This document shows, one piece after another, positions 59,201-64,000 of a stretch of 64,000 bases of DNA. The position numbers and the translations under genes were made by a program. The notes beneath the pieces are model-generated. The model made no database searches, was not told the origin of the DNA, and worked only from the letters and a program-made list of their open reading frames with translations. The stretch lies in the NCBI GenBank assembly GCA_927443345.1, contig CAKMKJ010000005.1:62001-126000 (forward strand), given 5' to 3'. This DNA is from an uncultured Anaerolineaceae bacterium. Lineage in GTDB: Bacteria; Chloroflexota; Anaerolineae; Anaerolineales; Anaerolineaceae. Each line of letters starts with the position of its first letter. Position 1 is the first letter of the stretch.

Positions 59201-62200
59201 AGATGCCAGTTCTAAAGCCAGAAACTCAAATCTATTCAGGTCTTCTTTTTTATATGAAGTTTTGCTGGAAAATTCCAGAAGACCTACACTTTCATTCTGA
59301 ACAATCAATGGAATCGCAATCACCGAGACAATGCCTATTTGTTTATATAATTCAGGAATTAGTTTCTTTAAGGTTTGGCTTGTTGTAAATTCAAGCATAA
59401 GCCCCATTACCTGATCTGGCCCTTCAAAATATTGGGGTTTTTTACCAGTAAGGATCTTCTGATAATTGCTATTTGGATTAAGTTTAATTTTAACTTTTGG
59501 GATTTTGAAACCAATTTTATTTTCTATACCCAAGATGGTCTCGTTTGGGAGTTGATTACTTTGTAATTCCAGGTATTCTTTTTCAGAATCCAACAAGTAA
59601 ACCGATGCGCCATTGCCTGATAAATATTTTCTGGTTTCTTCATTGATTAGCTCCATACACTTTTGAAGCGACCCACCTTGATTGACCAAATCGTTAAGCT
59701 TTTGGAGTAGCATTAAATCTTCAGTATTCTTGCGGATTTTATCTTCGGCTGCCTTCCGTGCTGATATATCCTGGACAAAGATGAGAGTAGTATTTTCTCC
59801 ATTAATTTTTACCTGTGAAGAAATCGACTCTGTTGCACAAATATCGCCATTTTCTTTTATGATCATTAATTCAAGAAGAGAATTCTCTTTGCGTTTTTGT
59901 AATTCCAAAATTCTTTTAAGCAATACTTTGTAAGAGTCGGGATGAATCATGCTTTTCATTTTTCGGCCTAACATCTCGTCCATGTGTTTGAAACCAAACA
60001 AATTTACACCAGCCGAATTGGCATAAATTAGTTTGCCTTTTTGGGTCAACATGATGCCGATGGGTGAGTTTTCAACTAATACTCGATAACGTTCTTCACT
60101 TTCATGCAAAGCTGCTTCAGTTATCTTACGTTCAGTGATGTCTTGGGCAGTCCCTTCTATGCCGATGCAAATGCCATCTGGATTTTTTATTGGTACTGCA
60201 TTTGTTGTATGCCAGCGCCATGACCCATCAGCGTGTTTAATTTGATATTCGACACCTTTTTGACTTTGACCAGATTGAATTGTAGTGTTGAAAAATTCCT
60301 GGAAAGTTCTGCGGCTTTTTGTATTCAGAAATCTAGATAATAGCTGGCCGACGATTTCACCGGTTGGATACCCCAGGAATACACTCCAGGCATTTGAAAC
60401 AAAAGTAAATTTACCTTCAAGATTAAGTGTGTAAATTATGTCATGGCTGTTTTCGATCAACAATCTGTGTTTCTCTTCACTTCGTTGAATAGCCTCTTCA
60501 GCACGTTTTTGCTTTATTGCAACAGCAACCTGGGCTGCCACGGAGGAAAGAAATTCTTTATCTCGTTCAGAATATGCATTTTCATCAACATAATTCTGGA
60601 CTGCAATGACCCCAATTACGTCATCGCCATCTTTTATTGGTGCGCCCATCCACACTGCGGATGGAGAGCCAACTAGTCGAACTTCTCCTAGCTTTGTAAG
60701 TTGTTTGAAGGATTTGTCACCAAGAATCACTGATTTTGAAGTTCTAAAAACGTAAGAAGTTAAGCTTTTTTCTAATTTTGAGGGCGGATATGGTTTATCA
60801 AATTCATCAATACAGTAAATCTCTTCAAACAAACCTGTTTCTTTGTTGAAGAAAACGATGGATATATTTCTTGCATCAATAATTTTTAATAATACCTGGT
60901 GGATTAATTGCAGGAATTGATCGATATCTTTGCTGCGGCTTAAGCCCTGCATGATTTCAAACAGAGACTGCCTTTCAAGCTCAGATTGTTTGCGTTCAGA
61001 AATATCACGTGAGACGCCTTTTAACTCAACATGCCCGGTTTCTTGATTGAGAAAATAATTGGTAATTATCTCCGTCCAAATTGTACTGCCGTCTTTTTTA
61101 AGCTGTTTATACTCTTGAGTATAGTATTTATCAGGCCCATTCGGATCTTTCAGGAATTCAGCAATTTGAGACTTCATTAAGGTGCGGACGGTTTCGGGGT
61201 TGGCATTGAGCAGTTTGTCATCTATACCCTGAGCCATGGATTCTTCTACAGTGTATCCGCGTAATTTTTCGATGGATGGGCTCATGTATGTAATTTGCAT
61301 TGTTTCAGTATCGAGCGTCCAAATCACATCTTTCATATTCTCAGCCAGGAGCCGATATTTCTCTTCGTTTTTTCTCAGGCTATTTTCTGCATTTTTTCTA
61401 TCATTGATATCACGGGTAACACTGTGCATGTCCAAATGTCCGGTATCAAGATTAATATGCAAGCTTGCATTCACTTCGGTCCAGATACTTGAACCATCTT
61501 TCTTTATTTGTGGAAATTCATAAGTGAAGAAATAATCTGAATCGATTTCTCCAGAATTAAATTTATGAACCATTTTGTTAATAACATCCACCATGATAGT
61601 AGCGATATTTTCGGGTAAACCAGAAGTTAAAGCCCCTGCCATTACTTCATCAGCGGTAAAGCCAGTCAAATATTCGATAGAAGGACTCACATAAGAAAAC
61701 TGCAAAGTCTGCGTATCCAGCGTCCAAATGACATCTTTCATGTTTTCAGTTAGCAAGCGATATTTTGCTTCGCTCTTAATAAGTTTCTCTTCTGCATTTT
61801 TCTGTTCGGTTAAATCTACGACTGATCCGATAAAGCCGATACGCATTCCTTCTTCATTTAGTAATTCGACCGCTTCATCATAGACCCAACTCACCTGACC
61901 TGTTTTCTGATTGAGTTGCCGATATTCCAAAGTCCATCTTCCGCCATTTTGCACGAAAGCTTGCCAACGGTGAAAAACATCTTGTTTATCGTCAGGATGA
62001 ATTCCATTTACCCAGCCAGCCCCAGTCATGGCATTAAAATCAAGCCCGGTTATATTGCACAAACGCTCATTCGAATAGATCACATTGCCAGCAATATCAG
62101 CCTGATAAATTCCTGCGGGGGAGTTTTGAATGAGGGTGCGATAACGCAGTTCACTATTGCGCAATTCTTTTTCGATTTGCTTGAGCAGGGTAATATCATT

Positions 62201-64000
62201 GAGTGTGACAAAAACCTGATATGGATTTTGTTCATTTTCACGGAACTGGGGAATGGCATCAACAACGATCCATGTTTCTTTATTGGTTTTGTGGTTAATA
62301 AAACTAATTGTCCGGCCAACGACTGGTTTTCTGGTCTTTGCAGCAATGTTAGATGGAAGATCGGATATTTCAATTTTCACGCCGTTTTCATCAAACATGT
62401 TTGCGGAAATATCAGCCAGTAAACCAGAATTGAATTCTTCTTCAGTTAATCCAAAAATCTCGAGGGCAGCAGGATTTATTTCCTGTATCTTTTTATCGGT
62501 ATCTTGATAAAATGCACCCTGACGCATGGTGGTAAACAAGGTGCGATATTTTTCTTCTCGATTGCGTATTTCTTGTTCAATCTGCTTTCTTTCAGAAATA
62601 TCGGTGATGACGCCTAACACGGCAGGTGTTTTATTTTCAATAACCGGCAATGCACGTTTAACAAAATGAACAGGAAGCTTTCCGACTTTTGGAAATATAA
62701 TGTCTACATCTGGCGCTATCCAATCCTTGCCGGTTTGAAGGATATCAATATCTTGAAGTCGAACTTTATTATCAAGATTCTCTTCTTCTCTCAATATTTG
62801 ATCTGATACCCCAATTATTTCTTGTGCGGTAGACCCCATGGCATCTGCAAACGCCTTGTTAGATAATTGGTAACGCCCTTCAATATCTCTGACAAATACA
62901 AAATTAGGGATGGTATTGAGAACAATCTCTAGAAATTTCTGGTTCTCTTTGATGGCTTCTTCGACTGCCAGTTCTCTGGTGATATCTGTCACCATCGCCA
63001 AAAAGTATATAAGATTCCGCTGCGGGTCACATATTTTGTTAACCACTACCTTGGCTGAGACGACGTCACCATCTTTGCGGATAAATTTTTTGATGGTGTT
63101 GTAAACAGATAATTCATCAGCCAATAATTTTTTGATGTTTTCTGAGTCGCGGTTCAGGTTTTCAGGATGAGTAATATCAGTCAATCGAATGTTTATTAGT
63201 TCGTTTTCTGAATATCCAATAAACCGGCAGAATTCTGCATTGGCACTGATAAACTTTAAGTCAGCCCCAACAGTAGCAATACCAACCGGACTTTCTTTAT
63301 AAATACTTTGATAGCGGGCTTGTGTTTCACGCGATTCATTTTCGATTAATATCCGCTGAATTGCGATGGAGGTATCGTTGATAAGGGTCTCTATCAACTC
63401 ACGGTTTTGTCCCAGTCCGTTTTTGGTTAGTAAGACAAATCCGCCAAAATCGTTGCTTTTTAGCTGACAGCCCATTACATAAACTTCATTTATCCCCAGG
63501 TTTTTTTCTATCAATTGACAGATTTTTTTTGGTATTTTTTTGTTTACAATCCCATAAATTCCTTTTTCATATTTCACCAAAGTATTGCTTTGCCACATTT
63601 TCAGGTCTTCTGGTTCGATCTCATCCAGACGGGTTCCAAAACTTGAAATCGATAATCGGTACCGGTTAAGTAATTCTTCTATCGCTCCGCTGAACCCAAA
63701 GAACCCTATAACTTTTGTGGTTCTACTAAGTTCATCAACTTTCGAGATGGTAACAAATCCATTTTGGATCAGTTTTATGAGACAATTTCCAACCAGATCA
63801 TTAAGTTCTTCAAGCGTCGTCACTTGAAGTAGTTTACGCTGGGTTTCGAAAAAGAGGAGTCGATCCTCTTCAAGACGCTTGCGATCAGAAATATCGGTGT
63901 GGGTACCAACCATGCGGATCGGTTTTTCATCACCAACGATCCTTATGAATTTTCCGCGAGATTGAACATATTTATATTCACCCGATTTCATGCGCAGGCG
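56288..64000 (-). CDS. Giant PAS/GAF sensor histidine kinase, 5' end beyond window
   Basis: At least 2570 codons; the frame is open to the right edge, where the protein enters in mid PAS domain. Numbering from the Met at 63991: PAC end of PAS1 (~1-40), GAF1 (~50-225), PAS2 (226), PAS3 (351), PAS4 (480), PAS5 (616), PAS6 (742), PAS7 (877), GAF2 (~1005), PAS8 (1174), PAS9 (1300), GAF3 (~1424), PAS10 (1614), GAF4 (~1740), PAS11 (1910), PAS12 (2031), GAF5 (~2160), coiled coil, HisKA with VSHDLKAPLRG (His ~2354), and HATPase with LIDNAVKF, DNGIGFD and GTGIGLAVV. Most PAS units end in the D-I-T/S-E-R-K linker. No membrane helix in the visible part, so cytoplasmic. Phosphotransfer to the two downstream receivers is likely. 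Confidence 0.92.
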   Translation of the reverse strand, partial: RLRMKSGEYKYVQSRGKFIRIVGDEKPIRMVGTHTDISDRKRLEEDRLLFFETQRKLLQVTTLEELNDLVGNCLIKLIQNGFVTISKVDELSRTTKVIGFFGFSGAIEELLNRYRLSISSFGTRLDEIEPEDLKMWQSNTLVKYEKGIYGIVNKKIPKKICQLIEKNLGINEVYVMGCQLKSNDFGGFVLLTKNGLGQNRELIETLINDTSIAIQRILIENESRETQARYQSIYKESPVGIATVGADLKFISANAEFCRFIGYSENELINIRLTDITHPENLNRDSENIKKLLADELSVYNTIKKFIRKDGDVVSAKVVVNKICDPQRNLIYFLAMVTDITRELAVEEAIKENQKFLEIVLNTIPNFVFVRDIEGRYQLSNKAFADAMGSTAQEIIGVSDQILREEENLDNKVRLQDIDILQTGKDWIAPDVDIIFPKVGKLPVHFVKRALPVIENKTPAVLGVITDISERKQIEQEIRNREEKYRTLFTTMRQGAFYQDTDKKIQEINPAALEIFGLTEEEFNSGLLADISANMFDENGVKIEISDLPSNIAAKTRKPVVGRTISFINHKTNKETWIVVDAIPQFRENEQNPYQVFVTLNDITLLKQIEKELRNSELRYRTLIQNSPAGIYQADIAGNVIYSNERLCNITGLDFNAMTGAGWVNGIHPDDKQDVFHRWQAFVQNGGRWTLEYRQLNQKTGQVSWVYDEAVELLNEEGMRIGFIGSVVDLTEQKNAEEKLIKSEAKYRLLTENMKDVIWTLDTQTLQFSYVSPSIEYLTGFTADEVMAGALTSGLPENIATIMVDVINKMVHKFNSGEIDSDYFFTYEFPQIKKDGSSIWTEVNASLHINLDTGHLDMHSVTRDINDRKNAENSLRKNEEKYRLLAENMKDVIWTLDTETMQITYMSPSIEKLRGYTVEESMAQGIDDKLLNANPETVRTLMKSQIAEFLKDPNGPDKYYTQEYKQLKKDGSTIWTEIITNYFLNQETGHVELKGVSRDISERKQSELERQSLFEIMQGLSRSKDIDQFLQLIHQVLLKIIDARNISIVFFNKETGLFEEIYCIDEFDKPYPPSKLEKSLTSYVFRTSKSVILGDKSFKQLTKLGEVRLVGSPSAVWMGAPIKDGDDVIGVIAVQNYVDENAYSERDKEFLSSVAAQVAVAIKQKRAEEAIQRSEEKHRLLIENSHDIIYTLNLEGKFTFVSNAWSVFLGYPTGEIVGQLLSRFLNTKSRRTFQEFFNTTIQSGQSQKGVEYQIKHADGSWRWHTTNAVPIKNPDGICIGIEGTAQDITERKITEAALHESEERYRVLVENSPIGIMLTQKGKLIYANSAGVNLFGFKHMDEMLGRKMKSMIHPDSYKVLLKRILELQKRKENSLLELMIIKENGDICATESISSQVKINGENTTLIFVQDISARKAAEDKIRKNTEDLMLLQKLNDLVNQGGSLQKCMELINEETRKYLSGNGASVYLLDSEKEYLELQSNQLPNETILGIENKIGFKIPKVKIKLNPNSNYQKILTGKKPQYFEGPDQVMGLMLEFTTSQTLKKLIPELYKQIGIVSVIAIPLIVQNESVGLLEFSSKTSYKKEDLNRFEFLALELASVIRRKQAEEALKDSEAKFRQIVEKSNDIFLLEDFNTLGIEYISPKIHDLLGYPQSDFFEATREQIVEIIHPDDLHIFDGFRQNLVQTWQTGQKNVVVEFRVKSTAGEYKWFTGNYSLVVDDNSEPKSIMSTLTDITERKLNELSLRFRVKLMQLAPQLSMNELLIAVLDEVEEITNSRFGFYHFVDQDESSMSLMAWSTNTMSKADGVLSEENASSIEQKGVWLECLKQRRPVIHNEPESITPYDKNIEKHLHIFRELAIPVMRKDKIVSILGLGNKPSNYTLGDFEMVSKLADMVWEVIENKKIENELIESQTIFNAFMENSPIYVFFKDKNIKSKQLSRNFEQMLSKPLEQLINKDMNDLFPSDLSLSMIKDDQRVLNEGKSIVVDEELAGRFYTTIKFPIFMDEKPEYLAGFTIDITDRVLSERKLAESEEMYRLISSVVSDYLFSTRVTDDGTLDLNWVAGAFEKITGYTMAEYKQMGGWQAALYPGDFETDNHDMQMLNLNQKVITEVRTIRKNGEVVWVRVYSQPIWDEERNRLVGINGAVQDITERKKVEEDINKSVEEFKALYDTAMDFSLHREPYVILKTIADRACSLFAASNAFVYIYDPSTNELELKFTRNPFQPLGTRGKIGEGISGLVAEKLSPMVVSDYNTWKGRHPKTSFDNVAAVMCVPMLFGGQLIGVLGVHENHPSELVFSEDDAHFLTLFASQAAAALYSADLFEKIRQNANELEKRVDERTKELKLKNKELETFTYTVSHDLKAPLRGISGYATLLKEDYSNQLDSEARRYLENLVNSSERMSQLIEDLLAYSRVERREIKKTNINLDMLVDKITEEYKHGVVTGKLNFKKEIEYGTVFTDEEALNQALRNLIDNAVKFTRDQSDPEIWIRSTKLEDHCLISIEDNGIGFDMKYYDKIFEIFQRLHLSEDYPGTGIGLAVVRKAVERLGGKIWAVSQPGEGSTFFMELPL

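Overview
The window looks like a chromosomal segment of a Chloroflexota bacterium, probably class Anaerolineae. This is inference from style, not from a marker gene: a mosaic of operons, lipoproteins with Thr/Pro-rich linkers, a very large PAS/GAF histidine kinase, short heptamer-type intergenic repeats and REP-like palindromes. There is no rRNA, CRISPR array or replication origin. One tRNA gene is present.

Layout. (1) 1-11548, all on the minus strand: a surface-glycan locus. A winged-helix regulator, a GDP-fucose-synthase-like enzyme and a Wzm/Wzt ABC exporter form one unit. A capsule-type glycosyltransferase, a methyltransferase, a PseB-like dehydratase, an SDR reductase, a NeuB-family synthase, a GT4 glycosyltransferase, an SpsF-like cytidylyltransferase and a truncated glycosyltransferase form a second. 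Both units start at near-identical promoters (TTGACC-N17-TATAAT) fused to the same inverted repeat, so they probably form a regulon of the local regulator. (2) 11574-16347: a tRNA with anticodon CAU flanked by broken tRNA copies, then an AT-rich island with a DUF4145-like protein, a Panacea-type antitoxin with a candidate toxin, a hypothetical protein, a DNA-methyltransferase remnant, a decayed aldo/keto reductase and an orphan promoter with a 24-bp palindrome. (3) 16348-28201: GT-C-like membrane proteins (two are tandem paralogues), a phosphoesterase, an exonuclease with a leaderless promoter, an unusual protein with a nucleotidyltransferase-like motif, a frameshifted YdcZ-type transporter, a 2H phosphoesterase, a DUF1232 protein, lipoproteins and a HEAT-repeat protein. 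(4) 28200-37820, minus strand: a DUF1295 membrane protein, a MarR repressor with a heterodimeric ABC exporter, and a lipoprotein solute-binding protein with an M1/MA-type peptidase. (5) 38210-42342: an SH3 lipoprotein, a SatD/DUF3307 pair behind a phased operator array, an iron-sulfur flavoprotein and a small membrane protein. (6) 42395-52092: a REP-associated transposase carrying a REP-like palindrome inside its own reading frame, then a reduced phage-like head cassette (terminase, GH25 lysozyme, portal, protease-capsid fusion, holin, connector-type proteins and a terminal fibre-like protein). Host-type intergenic repeats lie between its genes. No integrase, repressor, tape measure, sheath or replication gene is visible. 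(7) 52227-64000: two small membrane proteins, then a three-gene signalling unit on the minus strand: a giant histidine kinase (more than 2570 residues, cut by the window edge), a CheY-type receiver, and a double-receiver/PAS/GAF/HD-GYP protein.

The best candidates for something undescribed are the reduced capsid cassette embedded in host repeats, the SatD operator array with its cyclase-like/HTH protein, the promoter-operator pair of the glycan locus, the RAYT gene with an in-frame REP, and the orphan protein at 23079-24404. All functional calls come from reading motifs by eye. No alignment or database search was run.
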